Assembly (NCBI GenBank): GCA_016930735.1
Contig: JAFGGF010000180.1
Coordinates: 1-7,588, forward strand
Direction of reading: 5' to 3'
Length of the DNA: 7,588 nt
Source of the DNA: Prolixibacteraceae bacterium
GTDB lineage: Bacteria > Bacteroidota > Bacteroidia > Bacteroidales > Prolixibacteraceae
The position numbers were made by a program, and so were the translations under genes. Under the pieces are notes generated by a model. It saw only the letters and a list, made by a program, of their open reading frames with translations, did not search any database and had not been told where the DNA came from. This document shows positions 1-6,000 of this stretch, piece after piece (within the stretch, counting starts at the first letter, position 1; each line of letters starts with the position of its first letter).

Positions 1-1476
1 AAGTTTTTCCCTGACATCGGCATAAGCCGGATCGTTATAAATATTTTTCATCTCCGAGGGATCGGTCTGCAAATCATACATTTCCCATTCGTCGATATCA
101 TAATAAAAATGCATAAGCTTGTAACGTTCGGTAGCAATACCATAATGCCTTTTTACCATGTGAACAGAAGGGTATTCGTAATAGGTATAATAAACTGCAT
201 CACGCCACTTATCTGTTTTACTGCTTACCAGGCCTCTGAATGATTCGCCCTGCATTTCTTCCGGTATTTCAATTCCGCCATAATCAAGGAAAGTTGGTGC
301 AAAATCGAGGTTTTGTACCAATTTATTGATTTTAGTTCCGGCTTTGATTTCTTTTGGATATCTAACCAAAAGTGGTGTCCTGAAAGATTCTTCATACATA
401 AAACGTTTGTCGAACCAGCCATGCTCGCCAAGGTAAAATCCCTGGTCGGAGGTATAAACAACAATGGTGTTTTCTTCAAGCCCGGCTTCTTTCAAGTAGT
501 CCAATACCTCTCCAACGCCATCATCAATAGATTTAATTGTACGCAGATAATCTTTTATAAACCGGTTATATTTCCATTTAGCCAGTTCCTCTCCTTCAAG
601 GTGAGCTTCCTTCATTGCTTCATTTTTGGGAGTATAAGCTGCCAGCCAGTCATCTTTTTGTTTTTTATTAAACCGTTTTAATTCATTAAAAAAACCTGTG
701 CTGTCGCCATCAGGATTGGTAATCATTTTAAAATCGTGGCCCCATTGTGCATGGACATTTATTTCCATTTCCTGTGTTTTTGCAGCTGTGCCTCTTCCTT
801 CATAATCGTCAAAAAAGGTTTCCGGCAGTTCGAAAGTTTTATCATCATAAAGATTTAAATATTTAGGTGCAGGTTTCCAGTTGCGGTGAGGAGCTTTCTG
901 ATGATAAAGCATACAAAACGGTTTATCGGGATCACGTTTGTTTTTTAACCATTCAAGTGCTGCTTCAGTAATAATTTCAGTACAATAACCTTCAAACCTT
1001 TTCCTTTCCCCATTTACCAGGAAATCAGGATTATAATAATTCCCCTGGCCTGATAACACCATCGAATAATCAAATCCTTGTGGTAACCCATCAAGGTGTA
1101 TTTTCCCGATCATCGCTGTCTGATAACCGTTTGCCTGTAATAACTTTGGAAAATTATCCTGATCCCAGTTGAAAGGCTGTACGTTATCAACTTTTCCGTT
1201 TATAAAACTGTGTTTACCTGTTAGGAGGACTGCCCGGCTTGGAGCACACAGCGAATTGGTTACACAGGCCCTTGTAAATATGGCTCCTTCAGTTGCCAGC
1301 CTGTCGATATTTGGCGTTTCATTTAATCCGTAACCATAGGCGCTGATTGCCTGGTAGGCATGGTCATCGCTCATTATAAATATTAAATTTGGCTTCGACG
1401 GTTTATTTTGATTTATACAATTGGTTATAAGAAAAGCAGTTAACAGAATAAGAATAAATTTAGCCGGTCTGTCCAT
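1..1476 (-). CDS. Sulfatase, N-acetylglucosamine-6-sulfatase-like (C-terminus cut by window edge)
   Basis: The reading frame is open for 492 codons from ATG at 1476 to base 1 with no stop, so only a short C-terminal piece is missing; an in-frame TAA at 1480-1482 fixes the start. Residues 1-20 are a hydrophobic signal ending LITNC, a plausible though non-canonical lipobox (Asn before Cys20). The alkaline-phosphatase-fold sulfatase core follows: metal-binding Asp37-Asp38 in MSDDH, the CxPSR signature with Cys77 (codon 1246-1248) that would be converted to formylglycine, TGK at 86-88, HQKAPHRNW near 192-200, and TSDQG with Asp344/Gln345. The whole chain recalls the Bacteroides GlcNAc-6-O-sulfatase group (SulfAtlas S1_11), including a DDYEGRG segment and the late YEYP...VKRHYGI and DEWEMYDL stretches. 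I infer removal of 6-sulfate from an amino sugar or similar glycan at the cell surface or in the periplasm. The subfamily is from memory of homologues; the sulfatase class is certain. Activity would need an anSME maturase, not seen here. Confidence 0.93.
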   Translation of the reverse strand, partial: MDRPAKFILILLTAFLITNCINQNKPSKPNLIFIMSDDHAYQAISAYGYGLNETPNIDRLATEGAIFTRACVTNSLCAPSRAVLLTGKHSFINGKVDNVQPFNWDQDNFPKLLQANGYQTAMIGKIHLDGLPQGFDYSMVLSGQGNYYNPDFLVNGERKRFEGYCTEIITEAALEWLKNKRDPDKPFCMLYHQKAPHRNWKPAPKYLNLYDDKTFELPETFFDDYEGRGTAAKTQEMEINVHAQWGHDFKMITNPDGDSTGFFNELKRFNKKQKDDWLAAYTPKNEAMKEAHLEGEELAKWKYNRFIKDYLRTIKSIDDGVGEVLDYLKEAGLEENTIVVYTSDQGFYLGEHGWFDKRFMYEESFRTPLLVRYPKEIKAGTKINKLVQNLDFAPTFLDYGGIEIPEEMQGESFRGLVSSKTDKWRDAVYYTYYEYPSVHMVKRHYGIATERYKLMHFYYDIDEWEMYDLQTDPSEMKNIYNDPAYADVREKL

Positions 1477-1494
1477 AATTTAAATTGTTTAATA

Positions 1495-1525
1495 CAAGAT
1501 TAACGAAATCTGATTGAAAGATCAA
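1495..1525 (-). promoter_or_regulatory. Candidate promoter of the sulfatase gene
   Basis: Read on the minus strand, TTG (1525-1523) is followed after 20 bases by TAATCTTG (1502-1495). This is a seven-of-eight match to the Bacteroidota -7 element TAnnTTTG with the expected spacing. It would start transcription about 10-15 bases before the ATG at 1476. No Shine-Dalgarno sequence is present, as is usual in this phylum. This is a pattern match only. Confidence 0.5.
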
Positions 1526-1594
1526 GTTTTTATCTCTTAATTCATTAGTTGTAGAATAAGGGATTTTTTCTGTTCATTTGTCATATACTATGTT

Positions 1595-1627
1595 TTTGGG
1601 TAAATATATGCTGAATATTTAGGTTTG
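1595..1627 (+). promoter_or_regulatory. Candidate promoter upstream of the small exported protein gene
   Basis: TTTG at 1595-1598 and a full match to TAnnTTTG, TAGGTTTG, at 1620-1627 are separated by 21 bases, which fits the Bacteroidota housekeeping sigma-factor pattern. Transcription would begin near 1633-1636, at the foot of the hairpin at 1636-1664. That leaves a leader of about 100 bases before the ATG at 1737, long compared with the other leaders in this window. Confidence 0.5.
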
Positions 1628-1635
1628 GTTAGGAA

Positions 1636-1664
1636 AAAAGGGTGGCCTCGTGTTTCACCCTTTT
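1636..1664. repeat. 9-bp inverted repeat (hairpin) in the leader of the small gene
   Basis: AAAAGGGTG (1636-1644) and CACCCTTTT (1656-1664) are perfect complements around an 11-base loop. On the plus strand only four T's follow, within the stem itself, so it is a weak terminator in that direction. On the minus strand the stem is followed by two further T's, giving a run of six. It sits almost exactly at the start of the transcript predicted from the promoter at 1595-1627. It could be a 5' stabilising stem-loop, an attenuator, or a terminator against minus-strand transcription; the sequence does not decide. Confidence 0.5.
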
Positions 1665-1680
1665 AATAAAATTTAACAAA

Positions 1681-1740
1681 ATGAGTGTAACAAAATTTAT
1701 TTTCAGCAGTCTTTTTAATAACATCGTTAAAATGCCATGA
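1681..1740 (+). CDS. Possible 19-codon leader ORF overlapping the next start
   Basis: ATG at 1681 opens a frame that ends with TGA at 1738-1740 and overlaps the ATG at 1737 in an ATGA arrangement, the classic layout for translational coupling. The peptide would be MSVTKFIFSSLFNNIVKMP, with no run of a single amino acid to suggest classical attenuation. There is no ribosome binding site, and so short an ORF can easily arise by chance in AT-rich DNA. It is recorded because of its exact junction with the following gene. Confidence 0.2.
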   Translation: MSVTKFIFSSLFNNIVKMP

Positions 1741-2039
1741 AAAGAATTCTACTCATAATACTGGCTATTTCCTTTTGCCTGTTTCTTTTACAATCCGGTA
1801 ATAATTATACCGATTATTCAATTAAATATTCCGATATTTTTTTAGGAAATGATACCATAGAAGTGAAACAAATTACTTTACCTCTTGATACTGCTATTCA
1901 CAAATCGGTTACAAAAAAGGAAAAAGGGAAAAAACACGAATTAAAGGGGAGGCTTAAATTGTCAAAAAGAGGGTCAGTAAAATCAAGAGAATTCGGTGGT
2001 GCTTTTATTGATGAAAGTATCATGTTCAGAACCCGATAA
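1737..2039 (+). CDS. Small exported or membrane-anchored lysine-rich protein, unknown function
   Basis: This 100-residue protein starts at ATG 1737; an in-frame TAA at 1728-1730 rules out a longer N-terminus. Residues 3-19 are strongly hydrophobic after a Lys-Arg start, consistent with a signal peptide or a single membrane anchor. Cys14 lies inside this stretch and does not form a lipobox. Residues 21-54 are mixed and fairly polar, and residues 59-84 are very basic (about a dozen Lys/Arg, with only Glu62 and Glu68 acidic), ending in a short neutral tail with FGGAFIDES. No domain or family is recognised. It has its own candidate promoter and lies on the same strand as the barrel gene, 163 bases upstream, but a hairpin lies between them, so an operon is uncertain. 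A basic exported domain could bind nucleic acid, lipopolysaccharide or an acidic glycan; this is speculation. Its reality rests on the signal-like N-terminus and clean start. Confidence 0.6.
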   Translation: MKRILLIILAISFCLFLLQSGNNYTDYSIKYSDIFLGNDTIEVKQITLPLDTAIHKSVTKKEKGKKHELKGRLKLSKRGSVKSREFGGAFIDESIMFRTR

Positions 2040-2099
2040 AAGCAAACAAATAATTTCTGTTATTTCATTCATATTTTTTTATTTTCAATAGTAAAGAAT

Positions 2100-2136
2100 T
2101 TTTATATCTTAGTTTGGTTTTAACTAAGATATAAAA
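2100..2136. repeat. Perfect 15-bp AT-rich inverted repeat upstream of the barrel gene
   Basis: TTTTATATCTTAGTT (2100-2114) is an exact complement of AACTAAGATATAAAA (2122-2136), with a 7-base spacer, TGGTTTT. It lies 66 bases before the ATG at 2203 and 60 bases after the stop of the small gene. No T-run follows on either strand, so a standard terminator is unlikely. A dimeric regulator operator, or an mRNA hairpin in the leader of the barrel gene, fits better. I found no convincing full TTTG/TAnnTTTG promoter in this spacer; TATCTTAG (2105-2112), inside the left arm, is a one-mismatch -7 candidate without a clear partner element. Confidence 0.65.
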
Positions 2137-2202
2137 CATATGGAAATGTTTCTTTATACGGAAAATTCTCACCAATCCATGGTAAACTAATTCAAATAAA
2201 AT

Positions 2203-3504
2203 ATGAAAAAACTAGCTGTATTTATGTTTTTAACCCTGTCAGTACTTGTTTTGTTTGCGCAGGAAGAAGAAATTAAAACCGGATGGAATTTTGGAGCTTT
2301 ACCTACCATAACATTCGATACCGACCTGGGTTTTCAGTATGGAGCGTTGGTAAATTTATATAATTACGGTGATGGTTCAAGGTACCCTGATTATAATCAT
2401 TCCCTGTATTTTGAAGTTTCCCGGTTTACCAAAGGAAGTGGAATTAACCGGTTTTATTATAATTCAGACCAGTTGATCCCGGGATTACAGACATCGCTCG
2501 ATATCAGTTATCTTTCTGATGATGCATATGATTTTTATGGTTTTAACGGGTATAATGCGGTAATCAATTCTGATTGGATCGATGATGAAAGCGATCTTTA
2601 TAAATCAAGGATGTTTTATAAATACAGCCGTAAACTTTTCAGGTTTAAAATCGACCTTCAGGGGAAATTATCGGGTGAAAATCTTCGTTGGGCTGCCGGT
2701 GTTAACCTGTTGAATTTTAAAGTTGAATCGGTTGATATTGATAAACTTAACAAAGGCAAGGACGGAGATGATTTGTTACCTGAGCAAAACGGATTATATG
2801 AACATTACAAAACCTGGGGTATTATTTCTGATAAAGAAGCCGATGGAGGTTTTGTACCGGCATTTAAAGCAGGTTTGGTATATGATACCCGTGATAACAA
2901 ACCCAATCCTATGAAAGGATTATGGACTGAAGCCGTTATTGTGGCTTCACCTGAATTCCTTGGAGGAGAAAGTTCATTTGTGAAATTGAGTTTAACACAT
3001 CGTCAGTATTTTACAATTATTCCAAAGGATTTATCATTTGTGTACAGGTTGGGTTACCAGACTACCATTGCCGGAGAAGTGCCTTTTTATTACCAGTCAC
3101 AACTGATAACTTCTGTTCTGACCGGTGCCCTTAGTGAAGGATTGGGAGGTTCCAAATCTATACGGGGGATTTACAGAAACAGCATACTCGGTGAAGGAGT
3201 ATTTTACGGGAATGCTGAGCTTCGCTGGAAATTTGCCCGTTTCCGTTTTATAAACAATAATTTTTACCTTGGACTAAATGGATTTGTTGATTTCGGAAGA
3301 GTTACAAAAGAAATTGAATTTAGTTCGACCAGTACTGATGCAAATTATTTTAAGACTGATTCTGAAAAATTCCATACTTCTTATGGTGCCGGATTACGAA
3401 TTGCCATGAATGAAAATTTTGTTATTTCAGTAGATTACGGACTGGCAGGGAATGAACAGGACGGAACTTCCGGGATGTATATAGGGTTAAATTACTTGTT
3501 CTAA
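2203..3504 (+). CDS. Omp85/BamA-type outer-membrane beta-barrel without POTRA domains
   Basis: The 433-residue product begins with a signal peptide (MKK, hydrophobic 4-18, probable cleavage after Ala19 before Gln20). An in-frame TAA at 2197-2199 confirms the start. The rest reads as alternating amphipathic strands rich in Tyr, Phe and Gly. Near the C-terminus GLGGSKSIRGIYRN (313-326) matches the Omp85 loop-6 signature, with the conserved Arg321-Gly322 pair, followed by a NAELRW strand and a FVDFGRV strand, and the chain ends in an aromatic-terminated strand (NYLF), the usual outer-membrane insertion signal. BamA and TamA carry N-terminal POTRA domains; here the barrel starts almost at once (WNFGALPTITFDTDLGFQYG), so it belongs with the short surface-antigen/D15-type proteins. 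It may insert or move a substrate across the outer membrane; the substrate is unknown. Residues 180-215 form a Lys/Asp/Glu-rich insertion, probably an exposed loop. The gene is closed by its own terminator. Confidence 0.85.
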   Translation: MKKLAVFMFLTLSVLVLFAQEEEIKTGWNFGALPTITFDTDLGFQYGALVNLYNYGDGSRYPDYNHSLYFEVSRFTKGSGINRFYYNSDQLIPGLQTSLDISYLSDDAYDFYGFNGYNAVINSDWIDDESDLYKSRMFYKYSRKLFRFKIDLQGKLSGENLRWAAGVNLLNFKVESVDIDKLNKGKDGDDLLPEQNGLYEHYKTWGIISDKEADGGFVPAFKAGLVYDTRDNKPNPMKGLWTEAVIVASPEFLGGESSFVKLSLTHRQYFTIIPKDLSFVYRLGYQTTIAGEVPFYYQSQLITSVLTGALSEGLGGSKSIRGIYRNSILGEGVFYGNAELRWKFARFRFINNNFYLGLNGFVDFGRVTKEIEFSSTSTDANYFKTDSEKFHTSYGAGLRIAMNENFVISVDYGLAGNEQDGTSGMYIGLNYLF

Positions 3505-3509
3505 AATAT

Positions 3510-3534
3510 AAAGCGGGTTCAGCCCGCTTTTTTT
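3510..3534 (+). terminator. Rho-independent terminator after the barrel gene
   Basis: AAAGCGGG (3510-3517) pairs with CCCGCTTT (3523-3530) around a 5-base loop, and T's run to 3534. The stem begins 6 bases after the TAA stop at 3502-3504. It is the clearest intrinsic terminator in the window and ends only 14 bases before the next start codon. Confidence 0.9.
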
Positions 3535-3548
3535 AGCTGCATCGGAAA

Positions 3549-4454
3549 ATGGAGAAAATCAAAACAACATTAATTACCGGGTTTCTGGGGGCAGGGAAAA
3601 CAACTTTTATAAACAGGCTTTTAAAACAATATCCGGGTAATAAATTTGCTTTGGTTGAAAATGAGTTTGGAGAAGTTGCAATCGATACAAAGCTGATCAA
3701 AGGAGTGGATGCAGGTAAAATGTTTGAATTAAAAAACGGATGCATCTGCTGTACCATCGCCAATGAATATGAACTCATCCTGTTGGAATTAGCAGAACGT
3801 TTTCCCAGTGTAGAGCACCTGATCATCGAAACAACCGGTATGGCTGACCCGGCCTCTGTAGCCAAACCTTTTTTTACAGATGAGGATATAAAAAACCGTT
3901 TTGAATATAACGGGACTGTTTGCCTTGTCGATTCAGTAAATTTTGATATTCAGCCTGAAAAGGAGATTTCACTGAAGCAAATTGCCGTTGCAGACCTGAT
4001 CCTGATCAATAAATGCGATTTGATAGATGAATCAGTTAAAAATAAGCTGTTTAAAAATATAACTTCTATAAATCCTTTGGCTGAAGTTTTATTGGTAGAA
4101 TCCGGTTTTTCTGAAAGGTTTAACCTGAATTCAATAATAAGTACCGGTCAAAAGAAAATGTTACATATGGCAGATAAACCATTACACTTTCATTTAATCT
4201 CAAAAACTCTGACTTTTAATGAACCTATTGAAAAAGAGAAATTTACGGACTGGCTTACATATAATCTTGATATTTATAAAAACCAGATATACAGGATAAA
4301 AGGAATAGTATTCTTTAAGGATGATCCATTTAAGTACATTCTTCAGGGAGTAGGGTCAGGTTTTGAATTTGCTGAAGATGGTTTTGCCTTTGAAAAAAGA
4401 AGCGAAATTGTATTTATCGGAAAACTGAATAATTTTAATCCCGAATTTTACTAG
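3549..4454 (+). CDS. COG0523/CobW-family GTPase, putative metal chaperone
   Basis: This 301-residue cytoplasmic G3E-type P-loop GTPase has the Walker A motif GFLGAGKTT (11-19), ENEFGE (37-42), the family-defining metal site GCICC with Cys65, Cys67 and Cys68, the switch segment ETTGMADP (94-101), and the guanine-specificity motif NKCD (154-157). A CobW C-terminal domain follows from about residue 214 to the end. COG0523 proteins use GTP hydrolysis to deliver a metal, often Zn2+, to client enzymes; others serve Co2+ or nitrile hydratase. No client gene or cobalamin gene is adjacent, and no long His-rich linker is present (only scattered His at 202-215), so metal and partner stay open. The start is set by an in-frame TAG at 3534-3536. 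The preceding terminator leaves almost no room for a separate promoter. The 3' end overlaps the convergent HAD gene by 20 bases. The family call is firm; the substrate is not. Confidence 0.92.
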   Translation: MEKIKTTLITGFLGAGKTTFINRLLKQYPGNKFALVENEFGEVAIDTKLIKGVDAGKMFELKNGCICCTIANEYELILLELAERFPSVEHLIIETTGMADPASVAKPFFTDEDIKNRFEYNGTVCLVDSVNFDIQPEKEISLKQIAVADLILINKCDLIDESVKNKLFKNITSINPLAEVLLVESGFSERFNLNSIISTGQKKMLHMADKPLHFHLISKTLTFNEPIEKEKFTDWLTYNLDIYKNQIYRIKGIVFFKDDPFKYILQGVGSGFEFAEDGFAFEKRSEIVFIGKLNNFNPEFY

Positions 4455-5049
4455 CCCAGTTTCCATAATTAATAAACGGACGAACATCAGTCACTATCAT
4501 TCCAGCTTTTTCTGCCGCTTTGATACCCAGTACTCCATCTTCAAAAACCTGGCATTCAACAGGTGAAACTTTAAGAATTTCGGCACATTTTAGAAAAGTT
4601 TCAGGCTTAGGCTTATGGTTTTTTACATCATCGGCTGTAACAACAGCATCAAATAACTCAAGGATTTCAAGTGCTTTTAACTGGAGTTCAGCACTGCGCC
4701 TGCTGGCACCTGTCCCGACTGCAAGTGGTAATTTCCCGTAATTTTCGAGAACAACAGCAATTACTTCCTTTACAGGAACAATGTATTCCATCGAATTATG
4801 AAATATTTCCTGTTTCAGCCTGACAATTTCAGCCGGATCAGTATTCAGTTTAAAATCGTTGGCAATCCGTTGTGCAAATTCAATGGTTGGTCGCCCGGTA
4901 AGTTCAAAAACAATCTGAGGGTCAAATGTAAATCCAAGTATTTTACCAACTTTATTCCAGGTTTCAATATGTACAGGCAACGAATCAGATAAAGTACCAT
5001 CCAGGTCAAAAATCAGTGCTTTTGCTTTGGGATGTATTTTCAGGCTCAT
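4435..5049 (-). CDS. HAD-superfamily sugar-phosphate phosphatase, YqaB/beta-phosphoglucomutase-like
   Basis: The 204-residue protein has all four haloacid dehalogenase motifs: motif I DLDGT with nucleophile Asp15 and Asp17, motif II VGTG with Thr113, motif III NHKPKP with Lys146, and motif IV FEDG with Glu170-Asp171 for Mg2+. The small helical cap lies between motifs I and II (about 20-95), placing it in subfamily IA. The second half (AVGTGASRRSAEL, DAVVTADDVKNHKPKPETF, VFEDGVLGIKAAEKAGM) closely resembles E. coli YqaB, which dephosphorylates fructose-1-phosphate and 6-phosphogluconate; related proteins are beta-phosphoglucomutases. A cytoplasmic role in sugar-phosphate clean-up is the likely reading. 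An in-frame TAA at 5056-5058 fixes the start. A good promoter lies just upstream. Its last 20 bases overlap the end of the COG0523 gene. Exact substrate cannot be read from sequence. Confidence 0.9.
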   Translation of the reverse strand: MSLKIHPKAKALIFDLDGTLSDSLPVHIETWNKVGKILGFTFDPQIVFELTGRPTIEFAQRIANDFKLNTDPAEIVRLKQEIFHNSMEYIVPVKEVIAVVLENYGKLPLAVGTGASRRSAELQLKALEILELFDAVVTADDVKNHKPKPETFLKCAEILKVSPVECQVFEDGVLGIKAAEKAGMIVTDVRPFINYGNWASKIRD

Positions 5050-5070
5050 ATAAGTTTATTTTAAAATGGA

Positions 5071-5102
5071 CAAACATATTACCTCTGAAGTTTACAAACA
5101 AA
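5071..5102 (-). promoter_or_regulatory. Candidate promoter of the HAD phosphatase gene
   Basis: On the minus strand TTTG (5102-5099) is followed after 20 bases by TATGTTTG (5078-5071), a complete match to the Bacteroidota TTTG/TAnnTTTG promoter. A second TTTG at 5098-5095 is spaced less well. The predicted transcript would begin near 5066, giving a leader of about 17 bases. This is the best promoter match in the window. Confidence 0.6.
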
Positions 5103-5107
5103 AAAAA

Positions 5108-5136
5108 TTGATTTTTACATGAAAAATTTAACTTTA
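5108..5136 (+). promoter_or_regulatory. Candidate promoter of the GH16 gene
   Basis: TTG at 5108-5110 and TAACTTTA at 5129-5136 (seven of eight matches to TAnnTTTG) are 18 bases apart, slightly short of the usual spacing. The transcript would begin near 5141-5144, about 17-20 bases before the ATG at 5161. Its -33 element lies only 5 bases from that of the divergent HAD promoter, so a regulator bound here could affect both genes. Confidence 0.45.
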
Positions 5137-5160
5137 CATCCAAACCAAATTTGAAAACTT

Positions 5161-5988
5161 ATGAAATATCTGTTTTTAATATCAGCATTATTGGTAACCC
5201 TGACAGCATGCAGTGAGGCAGAAGACCCGGAAAGGTATGTATATGAAGAAGAGGATAACGGACCGGTTGAATGGGAGCTGGTTTGGGAAGACAATTTTGA
5301 TACGGATGGTTTGCCAAATGAAGCAATCTGGGGTTATGAAGAGGGATACATACGGAATAATGAGGCTCAGTTTTATACAAAAGAACGGTCTGAGAATGCA
5401 AGGGTGGAAAACGGCAACCTGATAATTGAAGCCCGTAAAGACAACTGGGGTGGAAAAGAAATTACATCGGCCAGTTTAAATACGTATGGAAAAAAACATA
5501 TGACTTACGGAAAAATTGAAGTTCGTGCTAAACTTCCAACCGGCAAGGGAACCTGGCCCGCAATCTGGATGTTGGGAACCAGTATTCAAAACGGCACAGG
5601 TTGGCCTGATTGCGGTGAAATTGATATTATGGAAAATGTAGGTTTCGACCCGGATAAAATTCATGGGAATATTCACACCAAAAGTTATAATCACGTTTTG
5701 GGGACCAATAAAGGAAATACTGTAACTGTTGAAAAACCATATGAGGATTTCCATGTTTATGCCATTGAGTGGTTTCCGACTCGTATAGACTTTTTTATTG
5801 ACGGCGATAAATATTTTTCATTCGGAAATGAAAATACGGGAAAAGCTACCTGGCCTTTTGACGATCCGCAATACCTGATCATTAACCTGGCAATTGGTGG
5901 TAGCTGGGGAGGACAGCAAGGGATTGATGAAAATATTTTTCCGCAAAAATATTACATCGATTATGTAAAGGTTTATAAACAGAAATAG
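5161..5988 (+). CDS. GH16 laminarinase-like endo-beta-glucanase, surface lipoprotein
   Basis: The 275-residue protein starts with a lipoprotein signal whose lipobox LTAC ends at Cys17. The acidic stretch after it (SEAEDPE) resembles the Bacteroidota lipoprotein export signal, suggesting the enzyme is displayed on the outer surface. A single GH16 jelly-roll domain spans about 38-273. The catalytic motif GEIDIMEN gives nucleophile Glu153, Asp155 and acid/base Glu158 in the ExDxxE form typical of GH16 laminarinases (subfamily 3) and unlike the ExDxE of lichenases. TWPAIWML (131-138), a substrate-cleft segment, and the terminal YIDYVKVY strand are also characteristic. Expected reaction: endo-cleavage of beta-1,3 or mixed beta-1,3/1,4 glucans such as laminarin. 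An in-frame TGA at 5152-5154 fixes the start. It faces the GH5 gene, with 12 bases between the stops. Agarase, porphyranase or carrageenase activity is less likely but cannot be excluded by eye. Confidence 0.93.
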   Translation: MKYLFLISALLVTLTACSEAEDPERYVYEEEDNGPVEWELVWEDNFDTDGLPNEAIWGYEEGYIRNNEAQFYTKERSENARVENGNLIIEARKDNWGGKEITSASLNTYGKKHMTYGKIEVRAKLPTGKGTWPAIWMLGTSIQNGTGWPDCGEIDIMENVGFDPDKIHGNIHTKSYNHVLGTNKGNTVTVEKPYEDFHVYAIEWFPTRIDFFIDGDKYFSFGNENTGKATWPFDDPQYLIINLAIGGSWGGQQGIDENIFPQKYYIDYVKVYKQK

Positions 5989-6000
5989 TTTTTCACCCGT

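Noticed and set aside
225..681. Open frames at 225-479 (-) and 313-681 (+) inside the sulfatase region
   Set aside because: They lie over the intact sulfatase frame, which carries all expected motifs from 1476 to 1; they have no recognisable domain.
1665..1700. Direct repeat AACAAAAT (two copies 6 bases apart) as an operator or iteron
   Set aside because: Two short AT-rich copies are expected by chance in this spacer, and no third copy is present.
2100..2136. Inverted repeat read as an intrinsic terminator of the small gene
   Set aside because: The stem is AT-rich and no T-run follows on either strand, unlike the clear terminator at 3510-3534; it is kept as a regulatory or structural repeat instead.
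2723..2914. 63-codon plus-strand frame within the barrel gene
   Set aside because: It is an out-of-frame shadow of the barrel gene, with no start signal or family features.
3533..3865. 110-codon minus-strand frame opposite the start of the COG0523 gene
   Set aside because: It covers the Walker A and CxCC region of a clear GTPase on the other strand and shows no domain of its own.
4520..4992. Plus-strand frames at 4520-4741 and 4798-4992
   Set aside because: Both are antisense to the HAD gene, whose four catalytic motifs are intact.
5159..5754. Frames at 5159-5401 (-), 5213-5422 (+) and 5476-5754 (-)
   Set aside because: All overlap the GH16 gene, which has a complete signal, catalytic motif and C-terminal strand.
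5989..6000. Shared terminator between the GH16 and GH5 genes
   Set aside because: The 12-base gap and its edges show no stem-loop with a T-run that I could support.
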